Shown: one piece after another, positions 24,551-35,154 of the stretch
Layout: every line of letters begins with the position of its first letter
Position numbering within the stretch: position 1 is the first letter of the stretch
Assembly (NCBI GenBank): GCA_025617375.2
Contig: JAMYGW020000012.1
Location: 372,001 to 436,000 of the forward strand
DNA: 64,000 bases
Reading direction: 5' to 3'
Source of the DNA: Acarospora socialis
Taxonomy: Eukaryota; Ascomycota; Lecanoromycetes; Acarosporales; Acarosporaceae
Translations under genes and position numbers: made by a program
Notes under the pieces: model-generated
The model's input: the letters and a program-made list of their open reading frames with translations, nothing else
What the model was told of the DNA's origin: nothing
Databases searched by the model: none

Positions 24551-26485
24551 CTACGCTGACGCCGCCAAGACAGCGTTCGCAGAATCTGCAAAACCTCGAA
24601 CATTGACAGGTTGGAGTTGAGCGAGCTGCCGCAATTTGTCTAGTTGATCTGGGGTTAAGACCTGGAGTCCCTCAGTACTGGCTCGAGGCCGAACAAGCAC
24701 TCCGCTCGGGTACTGGGGCTCGAATACTACGTTAGCGTCTTCCCAGTCCCACAGCTCCGATTTCTCGCGATAGTAGTATGGTCGATCGTTGTGGTAGATG
24801 AGGTTGTGCGTATCGCGGACGTCCTTGACATGGACCATCCGGTAAGCCCCGTCGATGCCCACCGCGATTGTGCAGTGCCATGGGGTTCGGGGGAATACAC
24901 CATTCTCCTGGGGAATCAGCGGAATGGAAAGTTTGACGCCGCCGCTTGATGGATGAATGGAGAGGCGAACGTAGGCACTACACTTTGCCTGGATGAGTTT
25001 GGTGAAGGACTGTAATCGCTCAAGTTAGTGTGCTGCTGTAAAACCATACGATGTTGGATGCTCATGGTAAAGATGGTACACAACTGGGTCTGCTATGCGT
25101 AGACATCTCACGCAACCTACCTCTGCCCGGATCATCATCCCCATAGCAACTTTCTTTACGCACTTTCTGAACTGTTGACCGCTCTGAGCCTTCTTCACAA
25201 CGGGGCTATACCTATCGTTCACAAAGTGAGTCTCGAATATTTTGTTCGGCGCGGGAAGCCTTACTTGAGATCTGTTTCCAAGAAGCGAATGAATCCGCGG
25301 TAGGTCAACAAGGTATCTTCATCAGATTGGATCATCTCCCGGACTTCGTCTTCGGACCTGCCGTATTGTTCCAATAGAGCCTTGCGAGAATCGGCTGTCA
25401 TTGACATATACATATCTTTCGTCATCGTTTCGCCAGCTGTCAACCCCATGAGGTCCATGAGTCGAAGCAACTTGATGTTGGTTGAGCCTTCCCGGGCTGC
25501 CATCTTCATCAAGCACTCGCTGTAGGCCCAGGTGTCTTCGTCCGGGATACCCACAAGGTCTGTGTAATTGCGTTAGAAGGCTATCGTTGGTTCTGCATTG
25601 TCTGGAGACTTACCATCAAACACCAGTCCATCGGTCGCGATGGTCAGTTCGGCTCCCTTTGGATATACCTTCTCAATATCCTTGCAGAGACTATTGAGCC
25701 TCGCTAAGGCCAATTCTTCGCCCAGGTCAGGCAGACAGCCATTGACTTTCTCCGTCCTATTTATCTGTCTGAAATTCAGCGCAACGATCATGGAAGAGCT
25801 AGTGACGATCTTACGCTTTTCCATGGGAAAGAGGGCATGATCATCTTGATGGGCTCATCGAGCTCCACTTGCTTCTCAACCCTTGCAACGAACATGGCTT
25901 TCCCAACCCAGGCCCCGCTGCTTGCTGTGTCTGGTCCAGCATGGAGATGCTGCCCGTATCGTTGAATTACATCCAGGATGTCATGTGCAAGTCGTGTTGC
26001 TGGCTTTTCCGAGACCGGTGAAAGCTCCAGTGGAATCTCTGAGATTAACGACTGTAAGTGAGTTGTATAGACTCGGCTATCACGCAGTGATATATGGGGA
26101 GGTTCATACCTTTGACCTCGACCACCGGTGCTTTGGGCTCTGCCACATGGAGAGACAAGATCTCCTTCGCCGGTTCTAGAGATTCCACGGGTTCTGTTGG
26201 CGGCGTCGACGGTATGGGCGTGGCTGGGGCGGTCAGCTCCGCTGAGGCCTCGAGCTTGACCGGCAATCCATCCTTTTGCTTGGTGTCTTGGTAGGTCGCC
26301 TCGTGACCGTAGAGCTCGTGGATTGCAGCTGAAGCCACAGTCGACAAAGACCCAATGCTTTGCTGCCATTTGAGAAGAGCATGAAGGTGACGCTCGAGGA
26401 TGGATAGTCGGGCCTCGAGCGCTGAATTGTAGGAGAGGCTAGCCATGTCTCGAGAAGCACGGTTGACAGCAATGTCGTCAAGCAT
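24551..26485 (-). CDS. Dit1/PvcA-family isocyanide synthase
   Basis: Six exons: 26485-26110, 26038-25815, 25764-25614, 25559-25265, 25211-25121, 25009-24551; 531 residues. The start chosen is the first ATG (MLDDIAV). Residues 1-125 are an unusual extension, part coiled-coil, part Pro/Glu/Thr-rich. The rest matches the pyoverdine/dityrosine family (PF05141): IMPSFPWKS, CLPDLGEELALARL, ATDGLVFDDLVGIPDEDTW, YRGFIRFLETDL, then KVAMGMMIRAE, KLSIPLIP and TPWHC. Enzymes of this family convert the amine of an amino acid (often Tyr or Trp) to an isocyanide using ribulose-5-phosphate as carbon donor; yeast Dit1 makes the formyl-tyrosine precursor of dityrosine. No P450 (the usual Dit2 partner) or dioxygenase is fused or adjacent. 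Neighbours are a laccase and a divergent MFS exporter. The first acceptor (TCTCAG) is chosen because it alone keeps the frame. Confidence 0.88.
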
Positions 26486-27309
26486 GGCGAGTAACACTTG
26501 AGTGTGTGTATGTAACGAGTCCGAGCAGGCAAGGCAATAGAGGCTCGCTATTTAAGGAAGAGGTGCTACATGGTGGCTAGGGCAAAGGTAACGCCAAGAA
26601 GATACCGTGTTCTCGCTGAAGGACATTTCCATGGTCTCAGCCGCAAGAAAGAGACTCGGACACAGCCGATCAATGAAACACGGAAAAGAAACGGTGAAAG
26701 TCAGGGGCATAATCTTAGCCCTAGTTCTCACTAGGTAAGCAATTCGAGAAGAAAGCCCACTCCACCACCGAAAGGGGAGATTGTACGCGAATCAAATCGA
26801 ACTGCTCGTTCACTAACTTTCGTGTTCGGCAGGCTGACAGAATTACGACGAGGCTTTCCGCATCCTGCAAGTAACCCCTAGTCTTTGATGCGCGCTCCAC
26901 ATCTGCAGAGATCAAGCACGGGTTGTTCATAACAAAGTTCGATATTCAGCGTACTCGGTTACATGTAGCGAAATCTTGCTTTTATTTTTATCTTACCGTT
27001 TGATTTACCGCATCGTGCGCGTGGCGTGCAGCGTCAGATATCAGCACTTGAGAATGACTCTTCGATATCTTGGTGGAGCTGATTTGACCCTTCTTATATC
27101 GGAGGACTCGGGAGATCTTGCCAACGTGGCACAGAGAGCTGCATGGAAGTCTCGCATCCGGTGGAGGTGCGCTCAGAATAAGTCACCCACCTCAATTAGA
27201 AGCCAGTGCTACGCCCATTCTTGATCCTTACAACTGCTAAATGTCATGAGTCTTGCTTGAAGCCGCTGTTTCCATCGAAATCCCTCAAATATTGTTAGAA
27301 AATACAAGT
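26486..27309. other. Bidirectional promoter of isocyanide synthase and MFS gene
   Basis: 824 bp between divergent starts, the usual arrangement of co-regulated cluster genes. No binding site could be assigned with confidence. Confidence 0.55.
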
Positions 27310-28759
27310 ATGTCGTTCCCGTTACAAGGAGGCCGGCGAGTCTCGAAAGAGAGTGATGAAGTTGAGATCTTCAACAATGTGATTGAAGTCACCGAGCCTG
27401 CGCCTGACGGTGGACTGATTGCCTGGTCTCAAGTGCTTGTCAGTCATCTGCTTGTTGTGAATGGGTTTGGCTATCTCTCTTCTTTCGGTCTCTTCGAGTC
27501 GTATTGGATCACTGAACTGGATCGTTCTGCGTCCGCCGTCTCCTGGGTCGGTTCCATGCAGATGTTCCTTCTTTTCTTCGTCGGTACACTCTCTGGTCGA
27601 GCCATGGACGCCGGATTCTTTCGCTCCCTCATCTACGCCGGATGTGCGCTGCAACTACTGGGCACTTTTACGACTTCCGTTTGCAAGCAATACTGGCAGC
27701 TTTTCCTCTCTCAAGGGATCGTGCAAGGTTTTGGAAATGGCCTCCTGTTCACCCCAGCAGTGGCACTGGTCTCGACGTACTTTGCGAGAAAGAGGGCATT
27801 TGCGTTGGGGTTTGCCGCGTGCGGTGCACCCGTCGGAGGAATGATCTTTCCTGTTGTACGTTCAAGCTCAACACTCCCTTGGCAGCTCCGAACATGTTCT
27901 CCTTCTCGAGTGGACACTCTGTATCTCGGAGGCCAAGCTGACAAGTCTGGGAGGTTAGATTGCGCGCCAACTCGCGCCTACCGTTGGGTTTGCTTGGGCA
28001 ACGCGCGTGATGGGGTTTGTGATGTTGTTCAATACTGGTATCATCATCGCGCTCGCTCGACCACGTCCTGCGTCGAGGATCAGAGGACCTATCATGGAGT
28101 GGAGCGCCTTCCGTGAATTACCTTATTCGTTATTTGCAATTGGCATTTTCCTCACACTCTGGGGTGTCTATTTCGCTTACTATTATGTACGTACGGCTCT
28201 CTCCGATATTGTGGAGCAGGGCCGGAATTAAGAAGGCTGACATTCAGCGATGTAACCACAGGTCACAACTTTCGGAAACGAAGTTATCCATGTCTCTTCG
28301 TCAACCTCACTCACACTCTTGATGATCTTGAATGGCGTCGGCATTCCGGGACGACTTATTCCAGCCTTCGTTGCGGATAAGTATTTTGGTCCATTCAACA
28401 CGCTGATTCCATTCGTCACGTTCGCTGCCATCCTCCTCCTCTGCTGGATTAGAATCTCGAGCTTTGGAGGTTTTATAGCCTTTGTGATCGTGTATGGAAT
28501 CTGCTCCAACGCCGTCCAAACGCTCTTTCCATCCACCTTATCCAGTCTCACGACGGACTTGACAAAGATGGGCACCCGCGTCGGGATGGTGTTTACAATC
28601 GTCAGCGTTGCGTGCCTGACAGGCCCGCCGATCGCGGGAGCACTGATCGACTTGAAGAGAGGAGATTTCCTCTATGCACAGATCTTTGGCGGCGTGACGG
28701 TACTACTGGGAGCGGCAACGTTATTGGCAGCTCGTATCGTACAGCTACGTAAGTCTTAA
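27310..28759 (+). CDS. MFS transporter, monocarboxylate (MCT/SLC16) type
   Basis: Three exons, 27310-27855, 27959-28186 and 28262-28759; 423 residues with about 12 membrane segments. The N-terminal PDGGLIAWSQVLVSHLL matches the fungal MCT signature (PDGGWGWVV type), followed by NGFGYLSSFGLFESYW and GTLSGRAMDAGFFR. The central loop is short and the second half starts with FGNEVIHVSSSTSLTLLMILN and GIPGRLIPAFVADKYFG. Such fungal proteins move monocarboxylates or, in clusters, export metabolites. It diverges from the isocyanide synthase, so export of its product is a reasonable guess. Both introns use GTACGT donors. Confidence 0.9.
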
Positions 28760-30104
28760 AGCTTGCGGTCGCTTTTGAGAGGAGAGGATGAAAAGTAAGA
28801 TGTTGGCAGTACGAGTACGAGTAGAACAGATTCGTGTTAGGTAGTGAAAATAAACTTTCTTTAGCTTCCGTGACTACTAAGAATGGAACCACTTAAGCGC
28901 GCGAAACGTGCGGGGGCTTCGGGCCAGCCCGTATTCAGGTTTCGACTAGTGTGGGGATGGGGTGAACTTTCTCTTACCTAAGTAATAGGGTTCAATCCTG
29001 GTATATACCCTAACCCCGTACCTTACCGTACCTTCCCTTAGCCTATGAGGCTCATCAATGTCTCGGAGGGAAGGGAATCAGATCCTTCGAACATCTCGAA
29101 TGTTGTACATTATGCAGGTTACCACGAAAGTATTCATTCATCGCAAGGGTCCGCATGAGCTCTATTCAGCCCATTAGCCCGCGACCGAGGACTTGGTTGG
29201 CTAATGGACCCCAAACGCCGACCCGTCCCGGCAGCGCATCAACGGTGTCACTCGAAATGGGGGATGGTATTCACAGTTAGTTCAAGCCTTCGTCTTACTC
29301 AGCTCTATTTAAACAGGCTACTCGTGTAACACCTGACTCCAATCAGAGGCTCGAATCCTGACACAACCCTAGCGTTGCCGTAGGGCTGTGAATCCTACTC
29401 TGATGAAAAAATCTGACACTCGTAAGCTACGGATCGTTGTTTCAACTCTTACCAGTCATCATTCACTTCTACGTACGTGCTGCTCATATCCACTGACATT
29501 AGTGTTCAGTGTACGCCAACTCCACAGCCATCCTCTCCCGCATTGTGACGCAGAGCGTCGGAGCGGTGCCGACTGTGTTTAGCAAAGGTACAGTTGTCAT
29601 CTGTGTTCTTGTTCGTCGACTGATTGAGGCCGGCTACCTAGCTGAATGCTTTGGCTCTTCTTAGCACCTCTTGTATTACGGCGCAATCATCGGAGATGAA
29701 AAACACATAGCGGCGAGGCGTTGCCGGCAGCATAGGAGATGTTCGAGTGAAGGCGGGACACTTACCAACTATGTCCTTGTTCATCGATTAAGGCTGAAGG
29801 CGGCGTCGCAGGATCACTCGTGCGCAGCGGCGGCTTCTTACTAATTCATCTCTTGAGGCGCCGAATCGAAGAATAACGGCCGAACAGCGATGGAGTATTG
29901 CAGCAAGATGGGCAAGTCAAGGGGCTCCCTGTCACCAGTGCCACTGTCGAGAAGCGCCAAATCGGAGATGAATGACCGACAGCGGTGGGCCATTGTGGCA
30001 AGCATGGACAGGCGAAGAAGCAGGACGACATAAAGCTCTTCCACATATCGCTCACTTCCACTTGCTTGTAACGTCCGGTTTAGCTATCGGATTACAAACC
30101 CAAC
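28760..30104. other. Intergenic between MFS and SMP-30-like gene
   Basis: About 1.3 kb on plus. The last 0.45 kb holds a degenerate, roughly 90-bp periodic repeat (listed). No intact gene seen. Confidence 0.5.
29680..30015. repeat. Degenerate repeat with about 90-bp period
   Basis: Three related segments of about 60 bp start at 29680, 29858 and 29954. Each has a GCGCMRAATC start, a GGAGATGAA- or GAAGAATAA-like block, an AGCGR(T/C)GG block, and then TTGYRGCAAG- or GGCAGCAT-like sequence. Spacing is 178 and 96 bp, as if one unit between the first two had decayed. They may be relics of a coding repeat (for example ankyrin, read on minus) or an old minisatellite. Confidence 0.4.
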
Positions 30105-31486
30105 ATGGCCATACCTTCATTGCTTCTTGGACTTTTATACTGCTTTTTCACGAGGATTGTTTGTTCCAACAGCACCGCTACGACCCCGGTAGCTGCCGTC
30201 TGTGGACCTTCAACAGCGAACATTGTCTGCATCAATCGTTACGGCTCTTTGCTCCCACCGTCCTACTCACGAGACCCAGACCCATTGGTCGGCTATGCCG
30301 GTACAGTCGTGCCGGACGACCCATCGTGGGGTTTAGTCTCCAAAGCCGATTTTGTCGTGTTCGACCGCCAACGAGGCCTGGATCTTCTAGGCGGAGCACC
30401 GCGAATCCAGCACAAATATGTACCCATACTCAACGTCATTCATGAAGCGCCCATCTACGTGCCACACTTGAACAAGCTCTTCGTGACCCAGGATGGACCT
30501 CCGGGAAACCTGACCAATCTTGTCATCGATCTCCATGAGGATCCACCGACCGCGAAGTCTTTCGTGACCGATCCGCCCATCTACCAGCCTACCGGAGGAA
30601 TCCTGCACGACGGCATGATATACTGGGCTGTCCAGGGGAACAACGTGTCCTTATCCGATGGCCTCAAACAGCGCCCTGGAATCGTTCGGGTGGATCCCGC
30701 AACCCTGAAAGCGGAATGGCTGATGAACAGCTACTACGGCTTTTGGTACGCGGGCCTCAACGACCTGACCGTCGACTCCCTCGGTGACGTCTGGTTCACC
30801 GACAGCGGTACGTACCCATTCCACCGCTCTTCAAGACCCAAACTCATGGTCTCAACTAATCGCCCGATACAGACTACTCCTACGGCCTCGGCCTTTCGGA
30901 CCACTTCCCCCAAAACCAACTCGCCACCTACCGCCTCCGCCCCTCCACCGGCGAAGTTGTCATGGTCGAAAACACGGCCCAGCGCCCCAACGGCATCACC
31001 TTCTCTCGCGACGGCAAAACCCTCTACCTGTGCGACAGCGGCCTCGAGACGGCGGGGTCCATCGCCAGCCAAGGCAAAAACGATTCCTACGCCTACCCGA
31101 TCCGCATCGACTTCACGTCGACCAACAAGCGCAACATCTACGCCTTCGACGTCAACCGGCCCGCGGGAGCGCCTGGCAGAAGTGGAAGCGGAAACCCCTA
31201 CCTCACCAATAAACGCACCCTCTTCCAGTCCCTCGAGGGCAGCCCCGACGGCATCAAGCTCGCTGCGAACGGGTACCTGGTTGTTGCAACGGCCCTCTCG
31301 AACGGTGTCGATATTCTAGATCCCTATGGCTCGCCGATCGCCCGCATCCAGGCTACCCATCCCGTCGAGAACATTGCGTTTACAGGACCGGAGCTCAGGA
31401 CGCTGTTTCTTGTGGGCATTGGTGGTATCACGAGGGTGCAGTGGGATCTTGCGGGCCCGGATCCGGATAAGTTTTTTGTCGGGTGA
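30105..31486 (+). CDS. Secreted SMP-30/gluconolactonase-like protein
   Basis: Two exons, 30105-30807 and 30873-31486; 438 residues. The N-terminal MAIPSLLLGLLYCFFTRIVCS is a signal peptide. The mature part is a six-bladed beta-propeller of the SMP-30/gluconolactonase/LRE type: GLNDLTVDSLGDVWFTDS near residue 220-235, RPNGITFSRDGKTLYLCDS near 270, and SPDGIKLAANGYLVVA near 350. In the family these positions supply Asn and Asp metal ligands. Members hydrolyse lactones or related esters with a divalent metal. The substrate is not deducible. It is next in line after the MFS gene and may belong to the same cluster. Several N-glycosylation sequons (NLT, NVS) suit secretion. Confidence 0.85.
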
Positions 31487-32639
31487 AGCGAAGTCTGGTG
31501 TAGGGAAGTTGGGGTTTCGGTAGGAAGGAAGGGGAAATGGTTTTTTTTTTCGGCGGAGTGGAGTTATTAGATGCGCGCCGGGAGATATGAATGGTGTAGA
31601 GTAGTCGCTGAAATACATAGGCGGAGAGCGTGCAAGTTGCTTTCGTACCGTTAGACCACTTCATAGGTGGAACTGTGCGTTCCGTCTGGGAACACAGACT
31701 TTGTGTCGGTAAAAGTCGAAGAGAACTGGGCTTAACTCGAACATTCATTGTCAAGCACTCAAGACACAGACTAGCCAAATGGATGCCCTATAAATGCCCT
31801 ACGCTATAAACCTACTATATCAATGCGGCCGATCCTTACATAAGCCCATGGGCCCTTGCTAGGTAATAAGTTCCCGCAGGGGAAACCCTAATTGTGGGGA
31901 ATTGTGATCCACCGACTTCGTACCGTAACGAGTAACCATCGATCCTGTTGGTCGAAGGGTACCCTCCATACTCCCTGAAAACAGATTCTATGCTGCATTT
32001 CCAGAGTATGGATGCTACGAGCATGACCGGTCGAGCTACACTCGTACGAGAGAGTGAGAAGCCGTTTCAAGGATTCAGCCCTGTCAGGTACGGACGTAGT
32101 CCGCAGGGATGTGAATATCGGGAATCATGCTTACACGACCATATCTCATCTTGTGTGATCTCCAGGTTACAAATGCCAGCAGATATTGTGCCGTGTCTTG
32201 TATGAATCCAGAAAATGATGTTTTTCCTCAGTGATACCTTGTGCTTCCTTTCTTTACCGTTAAAAGCGCGAGTTTCCTTTCTGCGTGGTTTGCCCTTCTT
32301 CTCTTCACGGTCTCCAATCTCCTAGGTCGACATCATCTCTCACCGTCAAAATCTTTCTTTTGATTCTTGAGACCCTCCCCTGCGGTCAACATCTTGCGTC
32401 CACTTTCAAGATGTCTGGTCCAATCTTCTCAGGTGCTTGACATGGAGCACTCCGACAAGATTACTAACCCTACCTTTAAGCGGCTGCTCTCTCAGACAAA
32501 CCCATTCGTCTATTCAGAAAGCCAAGTACCCCATTCCCAAGAAGATATAGCCTCACCTAGGAAGGTCCAGGGCTTTTCTGTACAGTTCTCCACCACTCTT
32601 CTTCGGTCACGAGCAGAACTGACTGGCATCCTTAGTGGT
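31487..32639. other. Intergenic before the broken MFS gene
   Basis: About 1.1 kb. Any 5' part of the broken transporter upstream of 32640 is not recognisable. No other feature seen. Confidence 0.45.
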
Positions 32640-34660
32640 TCCTCGTTGTCGTTGGGATTTTATCCTCCATTTCCCTTTATTCACTCGAAATACAATAGTG
32701 GCAGATACCATTCCGGTGTGTTAGTCCCTATGAGGGCTCATTCAGCACCACACTGATGACTGTTTAGCCCATCGTCCATGACTTCCAAAGTGTTGACAAC
32801 ATTGGATGGCTATCAGTCGGGTGAGTTGCTCCTTCGTGAACACTGGCCTTGGTTACAGCAAAGGTCCACTGAGAACTCTCTATATTCTGCTCTTTCTTCG
32901 AGCTCAGCACGACTCGAGCGAGGATATACCTCGGAGCTGGCGCTCACACTACTCATGCAATAATGGAAAGCTGTCATATCTCTGTGATGAGGTCTTTAAT
33001 GCTTTTGTATGCGAAGATCCACTTCGTCTCTTGATTTGATATGCGCCCAATGCTGATCTGAGATCTCTAGCTTTGTTATTGGAGGCGTAGCTGTGATCAT
33101 GCCGCTCTGAAAAGCATATGGCTTGCTCAACGCAAAGTGGCTGTATATTGAATCAGTGGTCATCTTCCTGGCAGCGTCAGCGCTTTGCGGCGCGGCCCAT
33201 AACATTCAAGCTGAGATTGTGGGTCGTTTGTTTGCCGGCGCATCTGGTATCGGGATGTATATTGGCGTAATGACTCTCCTCTCGGTCAATACCTTAGAAT
33301 TTTGCGCCCTACTTATCTCTGTCTCGTGTAAGTCAGCTTTCGGCCATGCTCATCATACTACTTGACGACAACTAGAATATTTAACTCCTTGTAGTACATG
33401 AGACAAAGAACTAACGTGCTGTAGAGGTCTAATATGGGGAATTGGCATCGTCTTAGGACCGGTCGTCGGTGGTGCTTTCGAACGGGTGACCTGGCGATGG
33501 GCCTTTTATATCAACATCATCATCGGCGCCGTTTTCGCTCCGGTATACATCTTCCTGCTGCCTTTTCAACCCTTCGCCCGGCAAACCTCTCTCGCAAAGG
33601 TTCGGTGGGGTTGACTATGTTGGGGCCATCCTCAGCATCGCCGCACTTATCACCATCGTCATGGCCATCAACTTTGGTGGTACGCTCTATGCTTGGAACA
33701 GCGGCCAGATTGTTGCTCTCTTCGTCGTCAGCAAAACTTTTCTTTCTTGACGACGCCTATCAATCGCATGTCCCCGATGCATTTTCGCGAAAACAAGGAA
33801 GCAATCCTTCTATTCGTCCTGGTGGCCGCTGGCAACACGCAGCCCTTCATCCCAATCTATTACCTTCCCAATCCACTTTCAGTTCACCCGCGGCGACTCC
33901 GCCCTCGAATCGGCAGTCCGTCTGCTCCCATTGATCTTCCTTTGAGCGCGACGATCCTTGTGAATGGCTTTCCGATGTCCAAGCTCGGTTACTACCAGCC
34001 GTGGTACATGGCCGGCGCCGCCTTGGCTCTCGTGGCCACCGCTTTGCTGTGTGAGTTCACCCCCTCTCCCACCGAAGCGAACACACTGACCTTCTCCTTC
34101 GACAGCACGAATCGACTCCGAGACATCGATCGCCAACATCTACGGTTTCGAGGTTCTGCTCGGTATCGGAACCGGAGCCTTCGTCCAATCCGGCTACACG
34201 GTAATTCAAGCCGTCGTCGACCCACTCGCCATGTGTACACCATCAGCTTCATGATGATCGTAGGCACCGCCTCCTCCAACCCTTCCCGAGACGAATTCGC
34301 TATTGACGAAGCTTCTTCCCAGCGCAAATCGGCGGCATCACCCTCGGCCTCGCCATCGCCAGCGCCGTCTTCATCAACGGCGCCAGGAACGACCTGCAAG
34401 CCCTCCTCCCCGACGTCCCTCGCTCCATCATTCAACAAGCCATCTCCGGCACGAGCAGCACGTTTATGAATTCGTTGTCCGCTGCCACGAAGGAGAGGGC
34501 GCTGGATATCATCGCCAATAACACGCGCAAGGTGTAAGTTCCGAACTTGTTGAGGCCCGCTTCACGGTCCGGGGACTGATCGGACGTGGCTGACTGAGAT
34601 GACTATAGGTTGATCCCTGCCTACGTCGCTGCGGCCGCGGCGCTTGTCGGGTCGGAGTTT
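32640..34660 (+). pseudogene. Broken drug-efflux-type MFS transporter (DHA family)
   Basis: Pieces of a 12-14-segment MFS efflux pump of the fungal toxin-efflux type are readable in order but in shifting frames: RNTIVADTIP near 32687, PIVHDFQSVDNIGWLSVG at about 32768-32820, LNAKWLYIESVVIFLAASA near 33124-33180, GRLFAGASGIGMYIG, then GIGIVLGPVVGGAF and WRWAFYINIIIGA near 33440-33540, VDYVGAILSIAALITIVM, ENKEAILLFVLVAAGNTQPF, and a C-terminal part with GVGTGAF-like and IANIYGFEVLLGIG stretches to about 34660. At least four frame changes and internal stops make it non-functional, although some GT-AG introns are probably still visible (for example 33330-33424). It is the right edge of the island and likely a lost second exporter. 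Confidence 0.8.
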
Positions 34661-35154
34661 CGACGGATATGTCTTTTCTATTCGTCAAATGTGTGCGTGT
34701 TCCTGTGACGCGAGTGATGCTGACGCTTGCAATCCCACAGAGAAAGTGTGCCTTTCTCCCGACTGGGGCTGGGGCTTGAGTTTGGCGGATCGTGGCGCGA
34801 GACGGACGGGACTGGAAAACGGCCAACGGACTTTCTGTTGGGTGGCTTTAGACTCCGGTGCATGGACTGTTGATGGCGGAGTTCAGACGGGTCTCTTCAT
34901 GGTGGACGATTGTAGACCGCTATATTTGCATTGCATTGCATCGCTCAGATAACCTGTCGGCGTGAGAAAGGGCTACATTGACGCCCACTGCTGCACCGCG
35001 ATTTCTTAGGGCTGAGGCAGAAGGACGGAATCGTAGCTGGTTGTGAGCTAGAAATCTCTCACCGCCTTGACAAATCTGCAATTGTTCTGCGTTTCAAACC
35101 TGAAGAGTTTGCGAATTCTTAACTCCATACACTTGAACCGACAAGAACAAGAGG
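34661..35154. other. Spacer between broken MFS gene and NRDE2
   Basis: About 0.5 kb, 3' flanks of two convergent units. Nothing recognised. Confidence 0.5.

Noticed and set aside
28985-29365. Two tRNA B-box-like strings (GGGTTCAATCC, GGCTCGAATCC)
   Set aside because: Neither has a matching A-box or stems at proper spacing.
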